From Alphaproteobacteria bacterium (GTDB lineage: Bacteria > Pseudomonadota > Alphaproteobacteria > UBA828), in the NCBI GenBank assembly GCA_022826345.1, contig JAJDVB010000226.1, positions 1-6,139 of the forward strand: a stretch of 6,139 nucleotides of DNA, written 5' to 3'. Shown one piece after another: positions 1-5,922 of this stretch; the first letter of the stretch is position 1; every line of letters starts with the position of its first letter. The notes under the pieces are model-generated. The model saw only the letters and a program-made list of their open reading frames with translations. It did not search any database and had not been told where the DNA came from. The position numbers were made by a program, and so were the translations under genes.

Positions 1-110
1 TGGTGCGCCTCAACATCATGCACCGCCGATGCATCCTCAACATCAAGGACCCGCCCAAAACCCCGCCAAACGATGACAGGCAAATCGAACTCCAACTTAC
101 CTCTGCCTAA
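1..110 (+). CDS. C-terminal end of an unrecognised protein (5' truncated)
   Basis: Reading from base 3, the frame stays open from the window edge to a TAA at 108-110, giving about 35 residues that end in ...IELQLTSA. It is preferred over the other two plus frames because its third codon positions are mostly G or C, as in the clear genes here, while the alternatives are not. The visible tail is basic in its first half (MHRRC, then a Pro/Lys stretch DPPKTPP) and polar at the end. I do not recognise the family, and the tail is too short to place in one. It converges on the minus-strand gene ending at 285, with the palindromic element between them. Confidence 0.5.
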   Translation, partial: VRLNIMHRRCILNIKDPPKTPPNDDRQIELQLTSA

Positions 111-120
111 ACCGGACAGC

Positions 121-221
121 AGTGGACTTGATCCGGGCATCCAGTCGCAGAAGGCGCACTCCGTGCGCCCTCGTGGATGGCCGGGACACCCCCGGACTTG
201 TTCCGGGGGCCGGCCATGACG
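121..221. repeat. REP-like nested palindromic intergenic element
   Basis: Two adjoining hairpins are visible. The left one has outer arms CATCCA (138-143) and TGGATG (174-179) around an inner perfect stem GGCGCAC (153-159) / GTGCGCC (163-169) with a 3-nt loop. The right one has an inner perfect stem CCCCCGGA (189-196) / TCCGGGGG (202-209) with a 5-nt loop, capped by outer arms GGCCGG (179-184) and CCGGCC (210-215). The flanks (tggacttgatccggg on the left, ccatgacg on the right) resemble the dispersed intergenic palindromes common in alphaproteobacterial genomes; this is from memory, not a search. It lies between two convergent genes, so it could also end transcription in both directions. It lacks a clear T-run. 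Confidence 0.65.
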
Positions 222-284
222 TGTTGGAGGCGTCGGGCTCATGGACAATAGCCTATCGGACCGAACTCCAGCGGCCCGGTTCCC

Positions 285-839
285 TCAGTCCACTCGGCAG
301 GTGATGCGCCAGTCGATGGCGCCGGCCTTGTCGCGCCGCGCGTAGCTCACGCGGGATTTCTTGAGCTCGGCGCTCGCAATCTCGACCAGGCCGTCCTTGA
401 GCTGGGGCGGCAACGTCTCGAGATCGAGGGTGACGGTGATCGGCTGCCGGCGCTTGCGCGCCTTCGCGGCCCGGCCGGCGCGCGCCGCCCTGCGCTGGCG
501 CGGCGTCTCGTCTTCGTCCTCGCCACCCTCGCCGTTCTTGCTGCCCCAGATCGAGTCCCAGCCGCTGCGGTAGGCCGGCGTCCTCACGCTGGAGAAGTAG
601 CCGTAGTGAACGTCGACCTTGCCGCCGGCTGCCTCCCGCGCGGACTTGCCGGCGTCCGTGCCGGACTCCTTGGCGCCGTCCGACGACTTCGCCTCGGTGG
701 ATGCCGATTCGGAGGACGTGCTCCCGGCGTCGTCCTTGGCCTTGGCGTCGGCGCCCTTGCTCTCGCTCTTGCTCTCGGCCTTGGGCGCTGACTCGGTCTT
801 CGCCTTCGATGCCTTCTTGCTGCTCTTGGCTTCGCTCAT
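285..839 (-). CDS. Hypothetical protein: disordered charged N-terminus plus small C-terminal domain
   Basis: This 184-residue protein is not one I recognise. Residues 1-72 are low complexity, almost entirely Ser, Ala, Lys, Glu, Asp, Gly and Thr, and probably disordered. Residues 74-99 change character: an aromatic-rich segment (VDVHYGYFSSV, then YRSGWDSIWG). Residues 101-111 are acidic and 114-132 strongly basic (RQRRAARAGRAAKARKRR). Residues 133-184 look folded, with ITVTLDLETLPPQL followed by a predicted helix and strand, ending CRVD. No signal peptide or membrane segment is visible. The frame runs upstream to a TTG at 923, but that codon lies inside a likely promoter/hairpin, so ATG 839 is preferred. 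It lacks a strong Shine-Dalgarno (only GAGAGAG abutting the ATG). A nucleic-acid-binding or scaffold role is conceivable from the basic stretches, but that is inference only. Confidence 0.75.
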   Translation of the reverse strand: MSEAKSSKKASKAKTESAPKAESKSESKGADAKAKDDAGSTSSESASTEAKSSDGAKESGTDAGKSAREAAGGKVDVHYGYFSSVRTPAYRSGWDSIWGSKNGEGGEDEDETPRQRRAARAGRAAKARKRRQPITVTLDLETLPPQLKDGLVEIASAELKKSRVSYARRDKAGAIDWRITCRVD

Positions 840-894
840 CTCTCTCGCTCGACGACGTCTCCATATCGCGGCCCTGGAGGGGCGCAAAGGCCGG

Positions 895-923
895 GATATA
901 AGAGCAACGCCGGCCTCTATCAA
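895..923 (-). promoter_or_regulatory. Candidate sigma70-type promoter for the 285-839 gene
   Basis: On the minus strand, TTGATA (923-918, five of six matches to TTGACA) is followed after exactly 17 nt by TATATC (900-895, four of six to TATAAT). Transcription would start near 888, leaving a leader of about 50 nt before ATG 839. The -35 hexamer falls in the loop region of the 906-933 hairpin. This is a sequence match only; no expression evidence is available. Confidence 0.4.
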
Positions 924-933
924 GACCGGCGTT
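906..933 (-). terminator. Hairpin downstream of the amidohydrolase gene, possible terminator
   Basis: The minus strand shows AACGCCGG then CCGGCGTT, an 8-bp perfect stem around a 12-nt loop that can add three further pairs (TCT/AGA). It begins 35 nt after the amidohydrolase stop. The tail after the stem (TTGCTCTTAT) is T-rich but not a clean U-run, so termination may be partial. It separates the amidohydrolase from the next minus-strand gene and overlaps that gene's candidate promoter. Confidence 0.45.
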
Positions 934-968
934 TGCCTGGCGGAGGGACGGGATGCGCGGCCCGGCGT

Positions 969-2243
969 CTACTCGGCGGCAGCCTGCTGGCGCTGGCGGA
1001 CACCAGGCTCCTTGTGGAGGGCGCCGTCCTTCATGATCATGACGATGCGGTCGGTGTCCTGCAGGATGCGAACGTCGGCAAGCGGATCGCCGTCCACCAT
1101 GATCAGGTCGGCGAGATAGCCCTCTTCGACCAGGCCCACGGCATCGCCGAAGCACTCGCCGCCGTAGCGCGTCGCCATGGTGAGCAGGTCGATGGCCGAG
1201 AAGCCCATGAGCTCCTGCCAGAGCTCCAGGTCGCGGGCGTCGCGGCCCACCGGGTTCCACTCGAAACCGTAATCGCCGAAGGGCAGCACCCGCACGCCGC
1301 GCCGGTGCAGCTCCTTGGTGACCGCGATGGCGCCGTCGAGCTCGCGCTTGAAGCCCCATTCCTCGGCCTTCTCCTGCGGCATGCCGTAGTCAGCCATCTC
1401 GTAGAGGGTGGTGTAGGTGAGGCCGATGGCGGGGTTGACGAAGAAGCGGTCCCTGTTGGCCTCCAGCAGGTCCAGCGCCTCCTCGTCGCAGAAGTTGGCG
1501 TGGTAGATCAGGTCGATCCCGTGCCTCACGCAGCGCTTCACCGCCTCGGCCGTGCGCGCGTGCGCGATCACGCGCCGCTTGTGGATGTGGGCGATGCTGG
1601 TGCAGGCGACGATCTCGTCCTCCTGCATCACGGTCATGTCGCCGGTGGCGGTGTCGTGGACGAAGAAGTCGCCGGAGATCATCAGCTTGAGGCTGTCCGC
1701 GCCCTCGCGAATCATCAGGCGGGAGAACTTGCGGATCTCCTCTGGCCCGTCGCACACCACCGCGAAGCCCTCGTGGTACATGTGGTACTGGCGCAAGTCG
1801 CCGAGCCCGCCGGTGACGGTGATCTCGGGCGTGGCCGCGCGCATCCGGGGGCCGGGGATGCCGCCGGCGTCGATCTCGTTGCGGGTCGCGATGTCGAGCC
1901 GGGCCTTGGCCGACGAGCCGTTGACCGAGGCGGTGAAGCCCGCGTCCAGCATCGCCTTCACGTTGTGCATGGTGCGGTAGACGTGCTCCTCCACCGGGAG
2001 CTCGCCGGTGCTGTAAAAATCCGCGCCCATGTTGGGGTAGGTCGGGTGCCCGTGACAGTTGACCAGGCCCGGCATCAGCACAGCACCGCCGCCGTCGATC
2101 ACCCGGTCGGCCGCCGTGCCACTGGGGAAGCCGCCGGCCGCCACCTTGGCGATGCGGTTGCCCTGCACCAGCACCTCGCCCGCGAAGGGCTCGCGGCCGG
2201 AGCCGTCGAAGATCGTCACATCGGTGATGAGAATCCGCGCCAT
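969..2243 (-). CDS. Metal-dependent amidohydrolase (imidazolonepropionase / Xaa-Pro dipeptidase-like)
   Basis: This 424-residue cytoplasmic enzyme belongs to the amidohydrolase superfamily and probably hydrolyses a C-N bond in a cyclic amide, lactam or dipeptide-like substrate. The N-terminal beta-sandwich strands (residues 1-58, 'ITDVTIFDG', 'DGGGAVLMPGL') lead into the TIM barrel. Metal-site residues are all present: H64 and H66 in NCHGHP, K186 (LKLMISG, the likely carboxylated lysine), H228 (VIAHA), H248 (LIYHAN) and D324 (LPFGDYG). The barrel is followed by the typical closing segment EEGYLADLIMVDGDPLADV (373-391) and IVMIMKDG (400-407). The open frame continues far upstream, but ATG 2243 is chosen because the family N-terminus starts there and a purine-rich site (AGAGGGGGG, 6 nt spacer) precedes it. 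The gene is divergent from the alpha/beta hydrolase gene. The exact substrate cannot be assigned. Confidence 0.93.
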   Translation of the reverse strand: MARILITDVTIFDGSGREPFAGEVLVQGNRIAKVAAGGFPSGTAADRVIDGGGAVLMPGLVNCHGHPTYPNMGADFYSTGELPVEEHVYRTMHNVKAMLDAGFTASVNGSSAKARLDIATRNEIDAGGIPGPRMRAATPEITVTGGLGDLRQYHMYHEGFAVVCDGPEEIRKFSRLMIREGADSLKLMISGDFFVHDTATGDMTVMQEDEIVACTSIAHIHKRRVIAHARTAEAVKRCVRHGIDLIYHANFCDEEALDLLEANRDRFFVNPAIGLTYTTLYEMADYGMPQEKAEEWGFKRELDGAIAVTKELHRRGVRVLPFGDYGFEWNPVGRDARDLELWQELMGFSAIDLLTMATRYGGECFGDAVGLVEEGYLADLIMVDGDPLADVRILQDTDRIVMIMKDGALHKEPGVRQRQQAAAE

Positions 2244-2435
2244 CTTGCACCCCCCTCTTCTCTTCCACCCGCACTGCAGCGCGGCGGCGACGGCGGGCGC
2301 TTCTCTTGATTCTTCTCGCGGCGCCGGGCAGTCGTGCGCCCATCGTAGCACGGACCGCAAAGTCGCCGGCCCTGCTTGGAGGCGATTGGCAAATGTGGAA
2401 CACTCCGGCGCCCAGGCGGGAGGGGGACGCAGGCC
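2244..2435. promoter_or_regulatory. Divergent intergenic region, probable two-way promoter region
   Basis: These 192 bp separate the starts of the amidohydrolase (minus) and the alpha/beta hydrolase (plus), so promoters for both are expected here. I see no convincing -35/-10 pair for either. The best fragment is TACGAT on the minus strand (2347-2342), which lacks a good -35 partner. A polypurine run on the minus strand (2250-2266) includes the amidohydrolase ribosome binding site. No operator-like palindrome of useful length was found. Confidence 0.4.
2418..2427 (+). promoter_or_regulatory. Ribosome binding site fixing the alpha/beta hydrolase start
   Basis: The purine run GGGAGGGGGA ends 8 nt before the ATG at 2436. 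A second in-frame ATG follows at 2439. The in-frame TTG at 2376 would add 20 residues with no family resemblance, so this site favours 2436. Confidence 0.65.
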
Positions 2436-3323
2436 ATGATGGACGATCGCGCGCCGGACGAGACCATCAACGTCACCGTCGACGGCTACAACGTCGTGGC
2501 CTACAGCTTCGGCTCCGGCGACGAGGTGCTGTTCTGCGTCAACGGTGGGCCGGGGCTGCCCTGCGACTATGTGCGGGACGCCCATTCCTGGCTCGCGGAC
2601 AAGGGCTACCGGGTCGTAGCCTTCGACCAGCTCGGCACCGGCAAGTCCGACCGGCCCGACGACGCCTCGCTCTGGACCATCGAGCGCTACGTCGAGGAGA
2701 CGGAGACCGTGCGCACCGCCCTCGGGCTCGGCCCCGTCCATTACTACGGGCAATCCTGGGGCACCTGGCTCGGCCAAGAGTGGGCGCTGGCCTATCCCGA
2801 GAGCTTCAAGACGATCACGCTCGCCAACGGCGCGGGCGACATCCCGCATCTGGTGAGCGAGCTGCACCGGCTGCGCCATGCCCTCGGCCACGAGACCGAG
2901 GCGATGATGCAGCGCCACGAGGCCGAAGGCACCATCGACCACCCCACCTATCAGGCCGCGATCACCATCCTCAACTACCGCCACGTCTGCCGGCTCGATA
3001 CGTGGCCGCCTCCGGTCATCCGCTCCCTCGGCGACTGGAACATGGGGCCCTACAAGGCGATCCAGGGGCCAAACGAATTCTGCTACACCGGCAGCATCAA
3101 GGACAAGAACTGGCTGCCCGAGCTGCATCGCATCCACCAGCCGGCGCTGGTGCTCTGCGGCCAGCACGACGAGCTGACGCCGGCGTGCTCCATGAAGATT
3201 CACGCGGCGCTGCCCAATTCCCGGATCAAGGTGTTCCCGAACTCCTCCCACCTGCCGATGTACGAGGAGCCGGAGGCCTATTTCGAAACCCTGCTGGGTT
3301 TTCTGGACGCCCACCGCGGCTAG
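2436..3323 (+). CDS. Proline iminopeptidase-like alpha/beta hydrolase (S33 family)
   Basis: This 295-residue protein matches the usual length of the proline iminopeptidase / L-amino acid amidase group, which removes N-terminal proline or other residues from short peptides or amides. The NGGPG oxyanion segment is at 36-40, followed by FDQLGTGKSDRP (63-74). The nucleophile is S107 in YGQSWGT, with triad Asp D245 in GQHDELTP and triad His H272 in SSHLPMYEEPE. E214 in GPNEF and E246 next to the triad Asp have the same spacing as the two glutamates that bind the substrate amino terminus in the archaeal tricorn-interacting factor F1, as I recall. A helical cap lies at about 135-225. No signal peptide is seen, so it should act in the cytoplasm. 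The lyase gene follows after 40 nt on the same strand, suggesting an operon. One oddity is Asn in place of the usual His at the first position of HGGPG. Peptidase versus amidase activity is unresolved. Confidence 0.93.
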   Translation: MMDDRAPDETINVTVDGYNVVAYSFGSGDEVLFCVNGGPGLPCDYVRDAHSWLADKGYRVVAFDQLGTGKSDRPDDASLWTIERYVEETETVRTALGLGPVHYYGQSWGTWLGQEWALAYPESFKTITLANGAGDIPHLVSELHRLRHALGHETEAMMQRHEAEGTIDHPTYQAAITILNYRHVCRLDTWPPPVIRSLGDWNMGPYKAIQGPNEFCYTGSIKDKNWLPELHRIHQPALVLCGQHDELTPACSMKIHAALPNSRIKVFPNSSHLPMYEEPEAYFETLLGFLDAHRG

Positions 3324-3363
3324 CGCCCGCGTGGACGCCGATCCAAGACGAAGGAACACGACC

Positions 3364-4257
3364 ATGAATGCGAGCGAGAAGCGCGCCGCGCTCGCCGGCG
3401 CGATCCGGGACGGCCAGTTCGTTGTCGCCCCCGGCGTCTACGACATGATCTCCGCCAAGGTGGCCGACGGCATGGATTTCCGGGCGCTCTACATGACCGG
3501 CTATGGTGTCGCGGCCTCCCACCTCGGGCTCCCCGATGCCGGCATCGCGAGCTACGCGGACGTGGTGTCGCGCGTGCGCACCATCGCAGGTGGCACGGAC
3601 TCGCCCTTGATCTGCGACGCGGACACAGGCTTCGGCGGCCTTCTCAATGTCCGACACACCGTGCAGGGCTATGAGGACGCGGGCTGCAGCGCGATCCAGC
3701 TGGAGGACCAGGAAATCCCCAAGAAGTGCGGCCACACGCCGGGGCGCCGCGTGGTCCCCACAGAAGACATGGTGGAGAAGATCAGGGTCGCCGCCGACGC
3801 GCGCAGCGATCCCAACTTCCTGATCATCGCGCGCACCGACGCGCGCACCAGCCTTGGGCTCGACGAGGCGCTCGCGCGGGGCCAGGCCTTCGCCGATGCC
3901 GGCGCCGACGTGATCTTCATCGAGGCGCCGGAGAACGAGGACGAAATCGCCCGGATCGGCGAGACCTTCGACAAGCCGCTGCTCGCCAACATGGTGGACA
4001 GCGGCAAGACCCCGATCGTGCCAGCGGATCGCCTCTCGGAACTCGGCTTCAACATCGCGATCTATCCCGCCATCGGCATGCTGCCGGCGGCCGGCGCCAT
4101 GAAGAGCGCCTTCGCGTCCCTCCTGCGCGACGGCTCGACCGCCAACGTCGATGCGCCGATGATCTCGCTGCCCGAGATGCATGCGCTCATGGGCTTCGAG
4201 GACGTCTGGGCCTTCGAGCGCCGCTGGGCCCGGCCCGAGGCCGAGGCGGCGGAATAG
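3364..4257 (+). CDS. Isocitrate lyase / PEP mutase-family C-C lyase
   Basis: This 297-residue TIM-barrel protein is of the methylisocitrate lyase / 2,3-dimethylmalate lyase / oxaloacetate decarboxylase type. Family features in order are VAPGVYDMISAKVAD (21-35), the substrate loop MTGYGVAASHLGLPD (44-58), the metal-binding DADTGFGG (85-92), and LEDQ (113-116) leading to KKCGH (120-124). IARTDAR follows at 155-161, then IEAP (186-189) and LLANM (206-210). Cys122 in KKCGH is the catalytic residue of the lyases and is absent from true phosphonopyruvate-forming mutases, so a lyase or decarboxylase is favoured over a phosphonate enzyme. It should need Mg2+ and act in the cytoplasm. ATG 3364 follows AAGGA (3351-3355) at 8 nt spacing. 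It lies 40 nt after the alpha/beta hydrolase, probably in one transcript, and ends 18 nt from the end of the opposing M81 gene. The precise substrate is not assignable. Confidence 0.93.
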   Translation: MNASEKRAALAGAIRDGQFVVAPGVYDMISAKVADGMDFRALYMTGYGVAASHLGLPDAGIASYADVVSRVRTIAGGTDSPLICDADTGFGGLLNVRHTVQGYEDAGCSAIQLEDQEIPKKCGHTPGRRVVPTEDMVEKIRVAADARSDPNFLIIARTDARTSLGLDEALARGQAFADAGADVIFIEAPENEDEIARIGETFDKPLLANMVDSGKTPIVPADRLSELGFNIAIYPAIGMLPAAGAMKSAFASLLRDGSTANVDAPMISLPEMHALMGFEDVWAFERRWARPEAEAAE

Positions 4258-4275
4258 ACGGCAGCGGTCGCCGGG

Positions 4276-5742
4276 CTACTCCTGTTCTGCCCACGGGTCC
4301 TCGACCCGCGGCCAGTAAGGCTTCGCCAGCTTGGTGTAGGGGATCGCCGCAAAGTCGGGCGCGATGGCGCCGGGCGCGGCGACGTAGAGGATTTCCTTCG
4401 CGATGGGCGCGAAGCCGGCATGGAAGTGCTGGGTGGACTTCACCACCACGATCTTCTTGCCCGCCGGATCGAGCCCGACCGCGGCGAACGCATCGGGATG
4501 GAAGACCTGCGTGCGCACCGTGTTCAGCACGAGGTCGAGGCCGCTTTCTGCGCGCACCCACACGGCATCGCCGATCCTGTTGCGGGCCGCGCCGAAGGTT
4601 TGCGCGGCGCCGGTGACGATCCGCTCGACCGTGACGGCGAGGTCCACCGGATCGCCCGAATCCGGGCCGCACTTGCCGCCAATCCGTAGCCGGAGCGTGG
4701 CCCCCTCCCCTGCCTCCATGCAAAAGCGCACCGCCACCGGGTCCCAGTAGAGGCCGCTCGCCGCGTTGCCGACTCCGCGCGCGAGCAGGCGCTCCAGGAT
4801 GAAGGTGGAATCGCTGGGCGCGCCGCCGCCGGCATTGTCCGAGACGTCCGCCAGCACCACCGGCCCGCCGTCGACGGCCAACGCCCGGTCGATGGCTTCA
4901 TCAATCCCGACAGCCGTTGGCCGCGTCTCCTCGCGCATGGCCCAGAGCCGGGCGCCGAGATCGGCGGCCAGCGCCGCCGCCTTTCCGGCATCGCCATCGG
5001 CCACCACCAGCGTCTTGGCACCCACCTCCGCCACGTCGCCCCAGGGAAAGCCGTGACCGAAGGAGACGGCGAGGATTCCATCGCTGCCTTCGCGCACCTT
5101 CATGCTGTTGACGAAGGTCCGCATCGGCTCATCCGTGGTGCGCCACATGCTGATCATGCGGCAGTCGTGCGCAGCCATCACCGGCCGGGTGCGCCCGTGG
5201 GCCGCGTCGTGGCAGAGCCGGAACAGGTCCTCCGCCCGCTCGCCGATGTCGATGTGGGGATATTCCTTGTAGGTGACGAGCGCCGTCGCGGCCTCCAGCA
5301 TCAGCGGCGTGATGTGGCAGTGGAGGTCGAGCTCGCCGCCGATCACCGTGTCCGGGCCCACCACCGCGCGCAGGCCGGCCAGCAGGTCGCCCTCGCAGTC
5401 GTCGTAGCCCTCCGCCACCATGGCACCGTGCATGTTGACCAGCACCAGGTCGAGCGGCAGCGCGGCTTGCGCCTGCTCTAGTATGCGATCGCGATAGCCC
5501 TCATAGACGCGGCGGATCGTTCGCCCCGCCGGCTGGGCGAAGGCGCAGAGCCCCTCGACGACCTCATGCCCCTCCGCCTCGGCGCGCTCACGCCAGATGT
5601 GCAGCGGAAGGCTGAAGGGATTGGGCGCATGGCGCGTCGCATCGCCGTCGAAGACGGCCGTGTCCCGATAGGTCTGCTCGCCCGTCGGCAGCGACGAGAA
5701 GGTGTTGGTCTCAGTCCCGAGACACGCAATGAACACGCGCAT
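4276..5742 (-). CDS. M81 family metallopeptidase (MlrC / microcystinase C-like)
   Basis: This 488-residue zinc-dependent hydrolase is of the M81/MlrC family, named for the Sphingomonas enzyme that cleaves linearised microcystin peptides. Most relatives have unknown substrates. The N-terminal domain begins MRVFIACLGTETNTFSS and carries VNMHGAM (102-108), the metal motif ELDLHCH (137-143) and YKEYPHID (158-165). Likely zinc ligands are E11, D139, H141 and H163, whose mutual spacing matches the ligands I recall for MlrC. The family signature SDNAGGGAPSDST is at 301-313. The C-terminal domain contains KSTQHFHAGFAPIAKEILYV (435-454). Length is close to the family norm and no signal peptide is seen. 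ATG 5742 is chosen over the longer frame because the family N-terminus and a strong Shine-Dalgarno coincide there. It converges on the lyase gene. Nothing visible shows that microcystin is the substrate, so it is not named mlrC. Confidence 0.94.
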   Translation of the reverse strand: MRVFIACLGTETNTFSSLPTGEQTYRDTAVFDGDATRHAPNPFSLPLHIWRERAEAEGHEVVEGLCAFAQPAGRTIRRVYEGYRDRILEQAQAALPLDLVLVNMHGAMVAEGYDDCEGDLLAGLRAVVGPDTVIGGELDLHCHITPLMLEAATALVTYKEYPHIDIGERAEDLFRLCHDAAHGRTRPVMAAHDCRMISMWRTTDEPMRTFVNSMKVREGSDGILAVSFGHGFPWGDVAEVGAKTLVVADGDAGKAAALAADLGARLWAMREETRPTAVGIDEAIDRALAVDGGPVVLADVSDNAGGGAPSDSTFILERLLARGVGNAASGLYWDPVAVRFCMEAGEGATLRLRIGGKCGPDSGDPVDLAVTVERIVTGAAQTFGAARNRIGDAVWVRAESGLDLVLNTVRTQVFHPDAFAAVGLDPAGKKIVVVKSTQHFHAGFAPIAKEILYVAAPGAIAPDFAAIPYTKLAKPYWPRVEDPWAEQE

Positions 5743-5749
5743 GGCCGAT

Positions 5750-5757
5750 TCCCTTCC
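5750..5757 (-). promoter_or_regulatory. Ribosome binding site fixing the M81 gene start
   Basis: The minus strand carries GGAAGGGA ending 7 nt before ATG 5742. The open frame extends upstream to 5892, but that stretch has no family similarity, so this site supports the shorter protein. A small stem CGGGC (5767-5771) / GCCCG (5778-5782) lies just upstream in the leader and is probably incidental. Confidence 0.65.
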
Positions 5758-5922
5758 ATGACCACTCGGGCGGTAAGGCCCGTGCCACCGCACAATGGAT
5801 CCCACCCGGTGCCGGAAGGCTAACTCGTGCGACCCGAACCTTCCATGCACGCGGCGCAGGCGGCGCTGCCTCGGGCATGGCAGGCGGACCACCTAACCCT
5901 ATGATTATTTTATTAATATGCA

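Noticed and set aside
122..304. 60-codon plus-strand frame in the left intergenic region
   Set aside because: It lies mostly within the palindromic element, has no ribosome site and overlaps the end of the minus-strand gene.
253..1359. 368-codon minus-strand frame across the small hypothetical gene and the amidohydrolase end
   Set aside because: It is a very Arg-rich out-of-frame reading that crosses two better-supported genes and the hairpin between them.
933..2309. 458-codon plus-strand open frame opposite the amidohydrolase gene
   Set aside because: It is antisense to a gene with complete family motifs. Its product is a His/Val/Ala/Gly-rich low-information sequence typical of the complement of GC-rich coding DNA.
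2244..3365. Upstream extension of the amidohydrolase frame to give a 798-residue protein
   Set aside because: The extension is antisense to the alpha/beta hydrolase gene and has no family similarity. The amidohydrolase N-terminus and its ribosome site lie at 2243.
2306..3367. 353-codon plus-strand frame overlapping the alpha/beta hydrolase
   Set aside because: It is an Arg/Ala/Gly-rich out-of-frame shadow of the same gene, with no motif.
3226..4182. 318-codon minus-strand frame opposite the lyase gene
   Set aside because: It is antisense to a gene with all catalytic motifs. Its composition is typical of a complement-strand shadow.
4258..4275. Shared bidirectional terminator in the 18-bp convergent gap
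   Set aside because: No stem-loop or T-run could be found in or near the gap.
5753..5892. Longer start for the M81 protein at 5892
   Set aside because: The extra 50 residues are Arg/Gly/His-rich with no family match, and a strong ribosome site supports 5742.
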